A DNA stretch of 64,000 nt from the NCBI RefSeq assembly GCF_037975245.1, contig NC_092572.1, forward strand, positions 18,561,989 through 18,625,988, given 5' to 3'. A program made the position numbers and the translations under genes. The notes under the pieces were generated by a model. It worked only from the letters and a program-made list of their open reading frames with translations, was not told the DNA's origin and did no database searches. Positions 19,616 to 32,539 of the stretch are shown here, in pieces (the stretch's first letter is position 1; the number at the start of each line of letters is the position of its first letter). This stretch comes from Apostichopus japonicus. Lineage: Eukaryota > Echinodermata > Holothuroidea > Aspidochirotida > Stichopodidae.

Positions 19616-22346
19616 TATGTTTATTACCTATGTATTTTCAGTGGAGGGGTACTGGTAACCAGGCCCCGGTGCGATTTTTTTTTGGCCAAACAGGTTTGCA
19701 ATTACGGAATTTTCAGCCAATCAGATTGCTCGTAACGTCAGCATCAGTAATGATCGCTTGGAAGCAGATTATGTCTAGAAACTATCAACGTTGATGTAAC
19801 AAGGTATGTTCAACAGGAGGTCAAAGCGCAATTGTCTGTAGACCTACGAACAAGCCATATCATTCCTCTAACTGGATTATGGAAACAGGTAAATTCTCAA
19901 GCTGTTCAAAGTGTACAGGTTGTCCACAGCATGCAGTGAAGGTTAAGATTAGTTAAAGTCACTCTGTCTGGACAAATTAAACATTTACAAGTTTAAAGGT
20001 AGTCTGTATAGGCCTTCAATTCTGGCCACTTTAATTGTTAAAAGTATTTTCCTGGGGTAATAACCCTTCAAATTGTGCTCAGACATTCTAAATGATGACA
20101 CTAGATGATTGAATGTCCCAGTGAGGTTAATTTCCTCCAGGATAGTAATACACATACTTTCAGAATTTTGACCAAATTGAAAATCTGACATAATATGTAG
20201 GGCCAATACAGCACACCTTTAAGCCGTACTTTGGCGAGGTGTTTGTTGGGTAGGGAGATAGTGGCTGACATTGTTGATAGCATACAAGTATCGCTGCCCT
20301 TTCTTGAAAAGCATTGCTATTGTTAGGAAAAGGCACCGTGCCATTTTTTATGGGGATGCAGAGCCTGAAGCCTTATTTATATATCTGTTCTAATTTGAAC
20401 CTTTTGGTCCAATAAGAAAATGTCATAATTAGAAACAACGAAACTTTATCACTGGAATTGCCTGGGTTCAAATGCCATTTGTCTATAAAAATGAATATTT
20501 GCTTCACGCATGGCCATCAAAACAGGGTGTAGGGGGCAGGGGGTGGGGGCATGGCCCCTCCACATTTTTGAGAGAGAAAACCTTGACTCGACGGTTGAGT
20601 GAGAAAAATAAGGAAGTGTAAAAAAGTTAACCATAAAGTGGTAATGAAAGTCAAGAAACAGGTGTCAGGCCCGTATGGAGAGGGTGGGACAGTGATGACA
20701 TTTTCAAGGTCAGGAAAAGTATCTTCCAGCCACCTCATGTTGTTATTAGCAAACAAAACATATTTTGAAGCTCATCACAGAAAGGTCACGGACTTAACAA
20801 GACCTATTCAGGACACCAATCGATAACATCCCAACTACTTACACTCACAATTGTGTATGGGCCTGAGTGTTGTATACAACATTGCCGATTTCGTTTAGGA
20901 TGTAACTTGAAAAACACTCTCAGTTCCCGTCCTATCATGAGCTTTATGAACGGTTGAAATTCGTATAGGCTAGGCAACTCTCATAGATTTATTAAGTACA
21001 GTTAGGCTACCATAATTGCCAAATCTTACCCACTTTGTGTCGAGGAAATACGGCTACAATCAAGATTGAACTCCATTAAGTTCGTAATCTTTTACCTCTG
21101 CAATAATCATTTTTTGTTGTAGCTGTTGCCTGCTCTTTCCCGTAACCGCCCTCCGTTGGAGAGGAAGTTAGGTTGATGCGATCTCTCGATCTGTAAAGAT
21201 GACTATGAACGCAATGTATTGGCCGAATACAACAGGCAACATATTCGGAGGATAAAATAGCAGCAATCACAACAAAAACATGATTAACAGCTTTTACAGA
21301 TGGAAGACTTGCTAATTTGTCTTATTTTTTTGTCGTTCTATTTTTTGTTTTGTAGCAACGCAAAACTTCTCATTTATTTCGTGTAACATCCATTCCCAGG
21401 AAGCATATTTACAAACGCATATTCTTCTCCAATGATTTTTCCTTCTAGAAAATGATTTCATGGTTGTCCTACTGTCATGCCTTTTTTATGAGTCATTGAT
21501 ATTATACAATGATACACTCATACGTTGATATTATTGCACGATTGTTGTTGAATTTGCATACGTTTCATTACCATATACAGTGTGACTGTAGCTTAACTAA
21601 TCGCCCAGTTTTAAAGTGTGGCGTATACAGATTAATGTTTATACTTTATATATCACATTTGAACAATATTTGCTGATATTGGCGCTGTATAAATGTTTCT
21701 GATTGATTGATTGATTGATCGATTGATAGATTGTCTGATTCCTTACTCCTACACATAGCACCGGTTACCCTTCCCCATGCATGCATGGCTTTGTTTACTC
21801 ATATTGGTACTCGGTGCAATGGTTTTTCTTCGAAATCTGTACTTAGGATTATATAGGCCTAGACGAATACTCGCGCTTAAAGCATTGTTCCGTTACTCAT
21901 AAAGTGAGTTTTTACTCATGTCTGCTATTGTACTTGTGGCAAAAGTCTAGCATAGTCTCATATTCCCATTGTGTACCTGCATACCCACAGGCTATGACAA
22001 GTATAAAAAAAATGGTTAGGCATAGGTGTGGCCAAACATGACGGGGAGTTATGAAAAAGAATATTCTAACTAGGTTTGTGGCGACAAAATACAGCGAATT
22101 TAGCCAAATATGCAAGGAGCGACATGTTTAATCTTCACGGTTAGTAATTCTCTTTACATCACATGGGTGAACAATACATGACAAATAATACAATGTAGGT
22201 GCGTAGGTGCATGGGGTGTTTACCGTTTGTCTGACAAAGTGTGTACTATTGTGATGATAGGTCTGTTTATATACTGCGATACTGTTGCCAACGGCATAGC
22301 ATGGTCAGGCTCACAGAGCCACGTACATGTTGTGCATGGGTGAATA
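19616..22346. other. No gene recognised
   Basis: Only short open frames. It contains a G-rich stretch near 20,525-20,560 and the LINE tail at 21,655-21,735. Confidence 0.4.
21655..21735 (+). mobile_element. LINE 3' end with GATT repeat tail
   Basis: GATATTGGCGCTGTATAAAT followed by GATTGATTGATTGATTGATC. A GGCGC-TATAAAT end with a short tandem tail is the usual 3' end of CR1/L2-type LINEs. No coding part remains. Confidence 0.55.
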
Positions 22347-22354
22347 GTCTATTC

Positions 22355-22699
22355 CAGGGGTTCCCTAACTTTTTCCCCCTCCCCCCCCACGAACCCCTTG
22401 TGGATGCCAGAGTTCTCCACGAACCACCAACTTTTCGAGACACGATCTGAGACATTATTAAACTATAATACGCATAACAGTGCTTCGTAAATTATCAAGT
22501 TTCATAGGGTAATATTGTAATGAAAAAAAAAGAGTTTGTCGATAAGTACGACTTTTGAACATTACTAAATTATATGATATATCAGATTTTAGTTCAACAA
22601 AAATAACCTTTGTTTTGACATTCAGAAACGTCTCACGACCCCCTGGGATGGACTCATGCACCCCCTGAGGGTTCATACACCCCAGTTAGGGAACCCCTG
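22355..22699. mobile_element. hAT-type MITE, 345 bp, perfect 8-bp TSD
   Basis: Terminal inverted repeats CAGGGGTTCCCTAACT (22,355-22,370) and AGTTAGGGAACCCCTG (22,684-22,699). The target duplication GTCTATTC is at 22,347-22,354 and 22,700-22,707. Length of duplication and termini fit the hAT superfamily. It is too short to encode a transposase. Confidence 0.92.
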
Positions 22700-23144
22700 G
22701 TCTATTCGATATCATGCTAGCGTCCGTGCAGCCATTATGACGTCTACGGTTTGATTTTGCCTCTACTTGGTTTTATGTTATCATTTTTTTCCTGAGTAAT
22801 AACTTTCATCTTACTTAGGCAGCAATGAAGTGTGTCCATGAAAATCTTAATGATGTCATTACTTTGACTGGAATCTTTTTTTTTTTTAAAACAATTTAAG
22901 CCAAAAATAAAAAAGTCGGAATGACGTTGTAACTTGCAAATAACTGAATTTTAGGATAATATTTAACAGAATCAAACTGCCTGCGATTTCAGAAAACAGC
23001 ACGCAAACATGTAGCTGGATATGACCATGCAGGTTAATACAGAAAACTAAGTGACTGCACCTTTCCTCGTTGTTTGTGTTCTCCCGATGAGTGGTGTAGA
23101 TCATACAAGCATAGGCCTATATATATATATATATATATATACAC
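22447..23144 (+). repeat. Left arm of a large inverted duplication
   Basis: Nearly identical in reverse to about 24,310-25,017. The arm includes the right two-thirds of the hAT MITE and its GTCTATTC flank, and ends in a TA run at 23,119-23,142. Confidence 0.9.
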
Positions 23145-23514
23145 GAAGTATAACAAAACATAATGATATCTATTTAAAAAAAAACGGACAGCAAGCATCA
23201 AGCCAACTTTGAAATCCCTTTACGTACTACATTATTCCTATAAGCCTAAAAAAAAAAAGTTGAAAGGGGGACACAAACCCATGCATGCATCTTTAGCTTA
23301 TATAACAGACATCCCCCACCCACCCCAACAGCTAAGAAAAATCCTGCTCGGTCTGAGGCCGTCATTTTGTAAATCTGTGATTTCATAAGTGCCACCATTG
23401 TTTTTTCTTTGTTTCTCTGTCAAAAGTTTTCAAGGTAGACTGTTAACAGGTTGACACTGACAGACTATGCCATAATTTAGACAAGTAAACATTTTCGATC
23501 ATTTGTATGTATTG

Positions 23515-23757
23515 TTTGTATTGTATGTATATTAGATCCTCCTGCAAGCAGGAACTCGTGAAGAAGTTTCATTGGCTTATCAAAGCCGTAAACTGACTGA
23601 AGTCAGTCTCTTAGAATTATATTTAACGTCCATACTTATGAATTGTCAATTGTCAACAACTCTGTAACTGGACGACATACATTAATCTTGGAGTGACTCG
23701 AGCTCGGGACCTTATGATTGAAAGGAACCGGCGTTAACCACTGAGCTAACACTCCCA
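23515..23757 (-). repeat. tRNA-derived SINE, copy 1
   Basis: On the minus strand the head GGGAGTGTTAGCTCAGTGG contains an A box. GGAGTG pairs with CACTCC at the end of the tRNA-like part, so the acceptor stem is still visible. The body carries ACTGACTTCAGTCAG-like and GAACTCGTGAAG words and ends with a TATGTA-rich tail. Related copies are at 34,176-34,400 and 39,205-39,330. It lies in the spacer of the inverted duplication. Confidence 0.8.
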
Positions 23758-24309
23758 TTTACGTGAGGTATTTACAAAAACCCATCCCCATAACAGAAAA
23801 AATAACTCTGCAAGTAAATGATAATAACAGAATTAAAACATAAGCAAATTGGCTCGATTCTTAAACTTAATCAAGTCGTCTGCCTTGTGTATGATGTGAT
23901 ATTAAATCTGTGATATCTCTCAATGGAAATACGATTTTATTTAGCTGTTTTGGGAAAGTTGTTCATGACAGTGATATCTACCAAATCGACTAATAATGAT
24001 GGTTGGGGTTTTGTATCTCCATATTAGGTACAGAATCCATTTGTGAGGCAGTCGAAAATATCGATAATTAACAGTGATTGCTCACTAGTTGAGTAACTTT
24101 ATAGACCAAAGGTGGTACAAAGAAGAACAACCAGCCGTCCTCGAATTCAATGAACCGATAAGTTATTTCAGTATTGTTTTCTGCAGAGTATAGACATTGT
24201 ATAGACAACAATAGGTCGCAGTAAGTAGTGGCATTCCTTTCTTGCTCACACCTTCCCAATGTCGATACCATTCAGTGTTATGAAAGGCTTCGTTAAACGA
24301 AAAGGTCAC

Positions 24310-24310
24310 C

Positions 24311-24347
<37 letters not shown>

Positions 24348-25017
24348 CCTATGCTTGTATGATCTACACCACTCATCGGGGGAACACAAACAACGAGGAA
24401 AGGTGCAGTCACTTAGTTTTCTGTATTAACCTGCATGGTCATATCCAGCTACATGTTTGCGTGCTGCTTTCTGAAATTGCAGGCAGTTTGATTCTGTTAA
24501 ATATTATCCTAAAATTCAGTTATTTGCAAGTTACAACGTCATTCCGACTTTTTTATTTTTGGCTTAAATTGTTTAAAAAAAAAAAAATTATTCCAGTCAA
24601 AGTAATGACATCATTAAGATTTTCATGGACACACTTCATTGCTGCCTAAGTAAGATGAAAGTTATTACTCAGGAAAAAAATGATAACATAAAACCAAGTA
24701 GAGGCAAAATCAAACCGTAGACGTCATAATGGCTGCACGGACACTAGCATGATATCGAATAGACCAGGGGTTCCCTAACTGGGGTGTATGAACCCTCAGG
24801 GGGTGCATGAGTCCATCCCAGGGGGGTCGTGAGACGTTTCTGAATGTCAAAACAAAGGTTATTTTTGTTGAACTAAAATCTGATATATCATATAATTTAG
24901 TACTGTTCAAAAGTCGTACTTATCGACAAACTCTTTTTTTTTTCATTACAATATTACTCTATGAAACTTGATATTTTACGAAGCACTGTTATGCGTATTA
25001 TAGTATAATAATGTCTC
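24310..25017 (-). repeat. Right arm of a large inverted duplication
   Basis: Reverse copy of 22,447-23,144 with few differences, starting in a TA run and breaking inside the MITE copy at about 25,017. A similar open frame appears in both arms only because the DNA is duplicated. Confidence 0.9.
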
Positions 25018-26984
25018 ATCATATATCCATCATATATCTATATATATATATATATATAGACTATAGGTTACACTGCAATTGTCTCTAAACCAACTGTTGT
25101 TGAGTTTCGATAAATTCCCCGAATATTCCCGGATGTTACCGTAATGTACGTACGTATAAAGTGACTACGAATGGTTCACATAGAACAAAGCCACCGCACC
25201 TTAAATATGAGTCATAAATTATGCCATCATAAACATGTCCATCCTGCACAAACCCACCCAACCACCGAACCCACCCTTTTAATGTCCCAGTACCATCATT
25301 ATAATCATGGAGCGGAAAGCTATCTCAGTCACACAGAATAATTCACTTGAGAGCTATAAAATAAGGAAAACAGTCATTTTAGTTCAAACTATATGTGAAT
25401 TTAAAACGTATTTTTATGTGTTGTTGTTTTCATGCCTTTGTCTCTCGTGCAGCTATTTGCCATTTACTACCATGAAAAATTGAAAGTTAGCCTGAAGTGA
25501 ATTGTAAAATGAAACCTCCATCACCCATGCAATGCGAGAAGACATTCAATCAACCATTTACGAAATTTATCATCTTCCTCAAGCAATAAAACTTTTGGGG
25601 AAGATACCAAAACTGGGTTCTTGGGCTCCCCTCCCCTTTCCCCTTCCCCTCCTCGCCCCCACCCCCCAAAAATGGGGGAGAGGTAAAATATTAGGAACAG
25701 ATCACCACTTACAAAATGTATCTGTTTTTTTTAAGCAAACTTACATATATAAATCAGATTCCACTACCGTTGCTAGGGATGTGGCAAAGGCCAACAATTG
25801 CACTCAGGTAACAACCCACGTGTCTGCCTTTACTTTTGTAGTCCTTGGCACGAATTCTTACGACCTCTGAGATAGACAACTGCCCCAATATTCACATCAT
25901 CTCCTCTTCCTATATTTATATCCATCCTCTTCTCTCAACCCACCTTCTTCCCCTCCCTCCCCCCGCCCAATCCCACACCCCCAGGCTTTCTACATTGTTA
26001 GATGGTCCATGCAATCCCACCCAATGACCAATAGTTATCTGATTTTACCCCATCCTTGTTACAACAACCGTTTATTTTATCAAAATATGTAGCGAAACCA
26101 ACACAGTACTCGCCATTTCTCCAAAAGGATCGAGTTATATACCGGTAGATATCGAACTTTATCTTATCATATCGTTCTATCGTACTCACTTACCCACCCA
26201 CAGAATTGTCTTTTATGTTTTTATTTAACGAGCTTTTCCACCCACTTGCTAACTCCCAATTGTCTGGAAACGACCGAATTGTTAGTTCAACTTTCAAATT
26301 AATTGAAAATCAGGTGCACGTACACAGTATTCAAAACAGACCCGTGTGAGCTAAGAAAAAACACCTTAGAAAATAGTTTTACCAACTCCTTTGTTTCACC
26401 GTCTAGTTGGGAACAATGAATTCATTGGTAACCTTATACAACAATTGAGGATATTTGATTGACCGACCAATTTTTTTTTCTTTGGGTTTCCACAAAAAAA
26501 AATAGTCAACAGTTTCTTTTGAGCTATTTCTTGCCTTGCATGCAGGCGAATAGGTCTTAGAAATTCATGGCACCGCAGACAATAGATATTTGAACCACAT
26601 TGCTTACGAGTTACTGATGCGATCAGTTTAAGGTCACCTAATATATAACGTTATAATGGCCCTGCAGCCCAATATACCTACACGAACAGGATCTTGAGGG
26701 GGGGGGGGGGGTTCATATATATCATCACGCTTAGGGAAGAAAATAATATCATATAAGCTGTTTTTTATTAATAACGAATATACAATGCAGGACAAGCGCT
26801 ATACACAGTGAATTCATGCGCTGTATGTATGTATGTATGTATGTATATAGTACAACAGAACAAATAAATGAGGAGGTATTAATAGGTTATTTTAGTAGGC
26901 GCATAAATTAATTTTGATGTGGTTGTAGACACTTGGTAATCAAACGTTTTCGCTTTGGAGAACCCTTGCATCTTTAACCTTCAT
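25018..26984. other. No gene recognised
   Basis: TA run at 25,036-25,060, C-rich and A-rich low-complexity tracts near 25,625-25,680, a TATG repeat at 26,822-26,846 and a G run at 26,698-26,710. Confidence 0.4.
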
Positions 26985-27150
26985 CATCTTGCCAGTACAC
27001 CCTTCATTGCACCCTCCATTACACCACACAGTACACCTTTCATTGCACCCTCCATTACACCACACAGTACACCTTTCATTGCACCCTCCATTACACCCTA
27101 AAGTACACCTTTCATTGCACCCTCCATTACACCCTAAAGAACACCTTCCA
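26985..27150. repeat. 36-bp minisatellite, about 4-5 units
   Basis: Unit contains CACCCTCCATTACACC and AGTACACCTTTCATTG. The plus-strand open frame of His/Pro/Leu repeats is an artefact. Confidence 0.85.
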
Positions 27151-30100
27151 GTGCCCCTTCCAGATGAGAATGTTCTGTGCCTTATAAGGTAGGTGTCTAC
27201 GGGGAGGGGTATCTCTTTGCTTGTAATAGAGGCTTCTTAGTTGCAAGATGAAGCTATAATATAGTCTGCAACTTTGGTAGTAGTTTTTATCCCCTTTTTT
27301 TCTCCATAATATCGCCAATTTTTTTTTCCCATTCCGAATGAATTTTGGCCGCCTTCCAAACTTTCTTGGCGAACCTAACAAAGTGGCGCGACTCCCAAAT
27401 TAGAATAACAATTTGTCTTTGTCAGCCTAAGGGCTATCAACAATTGGAAGTTTTCGGAACTGTGACATTAGTAAGTCATTTTATTACATTGTTGACGAGT
27501 AAAAAAAAATATTCAGCTATCCAATGGAGGGTGAAATCCATAGAGGTGAAACACGTAACAAAACTTAAGAAAACTGACTTAAGGAAAACCGAACAAGCTT
27601 TATTCTACACAGTTTAAGAGGACACAGTTGCAACGAAGTCCTCTTCTGAAAAACGTTTGAACCGTCTCCACGGACGCCCCCCACCCCACCCCACCCCTTT
27701 CTCTCATTCCACTGGCTTCAAACCCCATACCACAACACACACCATTCTTTTCTCTCTTTTGTTTCCTTTTTGTTAAAACCTTTTATTGCTCTTCTAGAAG
27801 TAGTATCACCCCATTATAAGCCCTGTAGGAATTTGTAATGTAAATATCTGACAATATTATCCGTATGTACCATTTCTGAAACAAAACTTAAACAACGAAA
27901 GCCTATGACGTGTTTCTCATAAAAGACCTTTTCACAAATTGTTCACAAGCTGTCAGAAAGGGTTAGTATGCCAATATTTAATTAGCCCAAATGGAGCTTA
28001 TGTAAGTGTTTATCAGAAAAGAACCTATCAGTGAAGTTGAAAGGCTTTTTAAGAAGAATTTTCACGACGCTTTGAAGCAAACTAAACTTGGGAGTACCTA
28101 TTCAATTGAATACTCCTCAACAGGTCAACAGGGCGACAACTTCTTTAGGTCAACATTAAAATTACACCTCAAAAAAGTCTGTAGATTTTACAAAATTACT
28201 AGAGGCATTAGGACAAAGTTGTTCATTTGATATATATTTTTTTTTTTTTTTTTTTGGGGGGGGGGGCTATAAGGCCTATGCACCAAGACCTTATTCAACA
28301 TAATAACTGGTGAGCTTTGAAAACCATATAAACAAAAAAATATCCTTGGATGTCATTCAACACCATTTTAATTGACTAATTTTTAATTTTTGGGAAACGT
28401 GTTATTTCACCCCCCCCCCTCCCTCCCTTCCCCGAAAGAGTCTTGTTTTCCTTTTAGTTCGGTGTCTAACCAGAGGAACTGATCTATCAATCTCTGTGTT
28501 AGACCAGGGAGCTGCTAGTTAGAGTAGCAGCTCCCTGGTTAGACTTAGTTGTCCAGCCACTTTATATGATAAAACTTGGGTGGTATTAAAAAGGGTCATT
28601 TCACACACAAAAATTAAGATATGGTATATAGGAATCCAAGAGTGGACTAGAATGGATATAGGACCGGAATGATAAAGTGATTTTGAACTGTTTAAAACAG
28701 ACCAAAGTTTTTCTTTTGGTGTGCATAAGGTCACCGTTTAAGGGAATGTGAAGTACAGCAAAATAGTCTTCTATACCAATGGCGGTAGTGTATTAATATC
28801 GAGATACATCCTGGGCTCGAGATCGAAATGAAATGTCGAAAGTCTGTCTTGGTGCAGCCGATTCCCACTGCTGTTATCACTTCAGTTATAGGGACTGGCT
28901 CTGAGTCTAAGCCGTTTAACAGTTATATCTGGGCTGTGCATAACCAGGGGGTAGGAAGCTCCAAAAAGTGGGGAGGGGGGGGGGCACAACCACCACTCGT
29001 TATGCTATAAACCGATACACACCGGCCATATCACTTAAATATATATGATGTGTTAGTTTGCTACCAATACTATTATGGTGCGCTGCAACATTGATTTTTT
29101 TATTGATTGAGATTGTTAATTGCTAACCGTGCTACAAAAAGATATGGGATGCCATTTTAAAAATAGCATATGCATACTAAAAATAAATAATTAAAATAAA
29201 ATATTAAAATTAACAAAGGCTTAAGATATCCAATAGACAGTTCTTCATCAAAGGGGCGCATATTATTTATATATATTGTTTATTTTGTGAGAGTAAGAAG
29301 AGAAAGGAAAAATTAAAGCGAGTTGTAAAAGAACAGGCAGAACTGTATATGAGTTGTTAAACATACAGCAAAAAAAAATAACAGAGCAGTAATAACAACA
29401 TTTGAGTTACGGTTTTAAACCATAAAGTTACCTAGTTTCTACAGATAACTGGGGTGCTTGCCCTACTTACTGAAACAGTGCAGTCGTTTGCGTTAGTATT
29501 TGAAATAACCAATTGGTCTAAATTTGACACCTGAGTGGTGACAATATAGTTTCAAGCCGAAATCTCGAGAAAAATGGATGAAATCAGAAGATTAAAAACC
29601 AAGCCGAAATTTCGAGGATCAAATTCGAAACAAAAGTAAAACTTTAAATTAGTCTTCCGTAAAGGAAGACGAAAGTGGGAGAGAGCGGTCGATCTTTCGA
29701 GAAAAATGAGAATTTATGAAAATTAAAAATCACAGTTGCATCTAACAAAGCTGACATTTTCATTGGGGAATACCCACACCCCCCCCCCCACCAATTGTCT
29801 GCCTCTCGCAATGTCATAGCTTTCTGCTCACTTGTTCCAGCAATTCTGAACCCAATTGAACCACGGGGACTGAAAGACTTAGACCCACGCGTGGAATAAA
29901 AATGTGAAGCTAGGCTTTCACAATTGTTTTCCAAACACAGTCTTAGCCAAAGGAAAACTAAATAAAAACATACGAAACTATATAAATGGTTTGAACAATC
30001 AAAGATGAAACGAAAAAAAAGAGTGAAGGTCGACGATTATCAGATTTTTCACAAACACGGCAAAACGTGTGAAAAAATATCACCCAAAAAATAATTCTAA

Positions 30101-31063
30101 TAAATCAGGAATAATCTTCATTTTTGTGAAATTAAATGTGTGAAGCCACTGTACACATCGTGGTGGCGTATACAAAGGGCAAACATCAGTCTGCACGGGG
30201 GTGGGGGAGGGGTGGCGCATGACTCTTCCTTGCCCATTGCTGCTATATCACTCTCTACGTAAACTTTGTTATACAACGTTATGATAAATGCCTACATTAT
30301 TATAAAATGCCTAATTACAGTATACCGGGTGCACGTGAGAGTTACAGGCCTACTTTCTACTATGACCTTTCAACTGTTAATTTACGTCTAGCTGAAGTGG
30401 CCTGTTTACTCAGTCACAGTAATTTAAAGAGAGTAAACGCGTGGGTTTTGCGTGGGTGATGCTGGCTGCTTTTCACAAAGAGTAAACTGTCCCGATATGC
30501 AGTGACCCTGGACCCACGTGACGAGAGCTTTGTTGCTTCTATTGTTGTTCGTGTAGGTGAACTTCCTTTCAGAATTGTTTCCTTCTTAGCCGTCGATTTT
30601 GAGGCAAGTTCAAACCACCCGATAAAATTAACCGAACAATGAGGTAACTGGCAACAGGTAGCGTGGTGACGGATGGGTGGAGAGAGGGGGTGCCGTAGAG
30701 GATATGGGGGAGAAGGATGCCCAACAGAGAAATATCACCTCCATGATAACTTTAATGCCACTCCGATCAGACGCTTGACGGGGCCGGGGGGGGGGAGGTA
30801 GAAAGGCTCTGCCCCCTCCACTTCCCCCTATTTGTGCCACCATCATGCACAAGTTACAAGACATGTGTATTTTGCCTGTGGAGTCCCTCCTTAAATGTCG
30901 GTTCGCCTCCAAATCAGAATTCCTGGCCATGGGCTTGACTCTGCTGTTCAAAGCAAAAACGAAATAAATAGGCCTACTCAGATACTTATCTGAACGGTGG
31001 GAAATAAATTTGTCAAAACGATAATTAAACAGAGGAAACGCATGGGTTTTGCGTGGGTGCTGC

Positions 31064-31066
<3 letters not shown>
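27151..31066. other. No gene recognised
   Basis: Short open frames without domains, poly-T and poly-G tracts at 28,233-28,266 and 28,973-28,984, C-rich tracts at 27,675-27,700 and 29,778-29,790, and a perfect hairpin at 28,503-28,539. Confidence 0.4.
28503..28539. other. Perfect 14-bp hairpin
   Basis: ACCAGGGAGCTGCT (28,503-28,516) and AGCAGCTCCCTGGT (28,526-28,539) are exact reverse complements with a 9-base loop. The right arm resembles the monomer of the 39-bp array that starts 2.6 kb away. There is no T run after it, so a terminator role is not suggested. Confidence 0.8.
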
Positions 31067-31107
<41 letters not shown>

Positions 31108-31122
31108 GATATATATATATAT

Positions 31123-31160
<38 letters not shown>
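31067..31160. repeat. (TA)n microsatellite with GATA interruptions
   Basis: About 94 bp of TA directly adjoining the 39-bp array. Confidence 0.95.
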
Positions 31161-31162
<2 letters not shown>

Positions 31163-32535
31163 ATGGTCAGTATACATAAGAGCTGTCTGAGTATAGCAGC
31201 TCCATGGTCAGTATACGTTAGAGCTACCAGAGTACCAGCTCCATGGTCAGTATACGTTAGAGCTACCAGAGCAGCAGCTCCATGGTCAGTATACATTAGA
31301 GCTACCAGAGTAGCAGCTCCATGGTCAGTATACGTTAGAGCTACCAGAGCAGCAGCTCCATGGTCAGTATACGTTAGAGCTACCAGAGCAGCAGCTCCAT
31401 GGTCAGTATACATTAGAACTACCAGAGTATAGCAGCTCCGTGGTCAGTATACATTATGGCTATCAGAGTATAGCAGCTCCATGGTCAGTATACATAAGAG
31501 CTGTCTGAGTATAGCAGCTCCATGGTCAGTATACGTTAGAGCTACCAGAGTAGCAGCTCCATGGTCAGTATACATTAGAACTACCAGAGTAGCAGCTCCA
31601 TGGTCAGTATACCTAAGAACTACCAGAGTATAGCAGCTCCATGGTCAGTATACATTAGAGCTGTCTGAGTATAGCAGCTCCATGGTCAGTATACATAAGA
31701 GCTACCAGAGAAGCAGCTCCATGGTCAGTATACATTATAACTACCAGAGTACCAGCTCCATGGTCAGTATACATTAGAGATACCAGAGTAGCAGCTCCAT
31801 GGTCAGTATACATTAGAACTACCAGAGTATAGCAGCTCCATGGTCAGTATACGTTAGAGCTACCAGAGTATAGCAGCTCCATGGTCAGTATACATTAGAG
31901 ATACCAGAGTAACAGCTCCATGGTCAGTATACATTAGAACTACCAGAGTATAGCAGCTCCATGGTCAGTATACATAAGAGCTGTCTGAGTATAGCAGCTC
32001 CATGGTCAGTATACGTTAGAGCTACCAGAGTAGCAGCTCCATGCTCAGTATACATTAGAACTACCAGAGAAGCAGCTCCATGGTCAGTATACATTAGAGA
32101 TACCAGAGTAGCAGCTCCATGGTCAGTATACATTAGAACTACCAGAGTATAGCAGCTCCATGGTCAGTATACATAAGAGCTGTCTGAGTATAGCAGCTCC
32201 ATGGTCAGTATACGTTAGAGCTACCAGAGTACCAGCTCCATGGTCAGTATACGTTAGAGCTACCAGAGCAGCAGCTCCATGGTCAGTATACATTAGAGCT
32301 ACCAGAGTAGCAGCTCCATGGTCAGTATACGTTAGAGCTACCAGAGCAGCAGCTCCATGGTCAGTATACGTTAGAGCTACCAGAGCAGCAGCTCCATGGT
32401 CAGTATACATTAGAACTACCAGAGTATAGCAGCTCCGTGGTCAGTATACATTATGGCTATCAGAGTATAGCAGCTACATGGTCAGTTTACACTGGAGCTG
32501 TCAGAGTAAAGCAGTTCCATGGTCAGTTAACATTA
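31160..32535. repeat. 39-bp minisatellite array with higher-order repeat
   Basis: About 34 units of roughly 39-41 bp (AGCAGCTCCATGGTCAGTAT, then a variable ACNTTAGAGCTACCAGAGT part). A 270-bp block at 31,163-31,432 recurs at 32,160-32,429 with the same order of unit variants, offset 997 bp. Open frames of 60-261 codons on both strands are repeat artefacts, since 39 bp is 13 codons. Confidence 0.95.
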
Positions 32536-32539
32536 GTCT

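Noticed and set aside
22886-24649. Similar open frames (MIYTTHR start) at 22,886-23,104 minus and 24,359-24,649 plus
   Set aside because: They look like a conserved protein, but both lie in the arms of the inverted duplication, so the similarity is at DNA level over a larger region.
29644-29934. Minus-strand open frame of 96 codons
   Set aside because: Crosses a C-rich low-complexity tract, has no domain and no splice or promoter context.
30628-31413. Longest open frame in the window, 261 codons, minus strand
   Set aside because: It crosses the 39-bp minisatellite and a TA run. The repeat period is a multiple of three, which keeps frames open. No domain and no start context.
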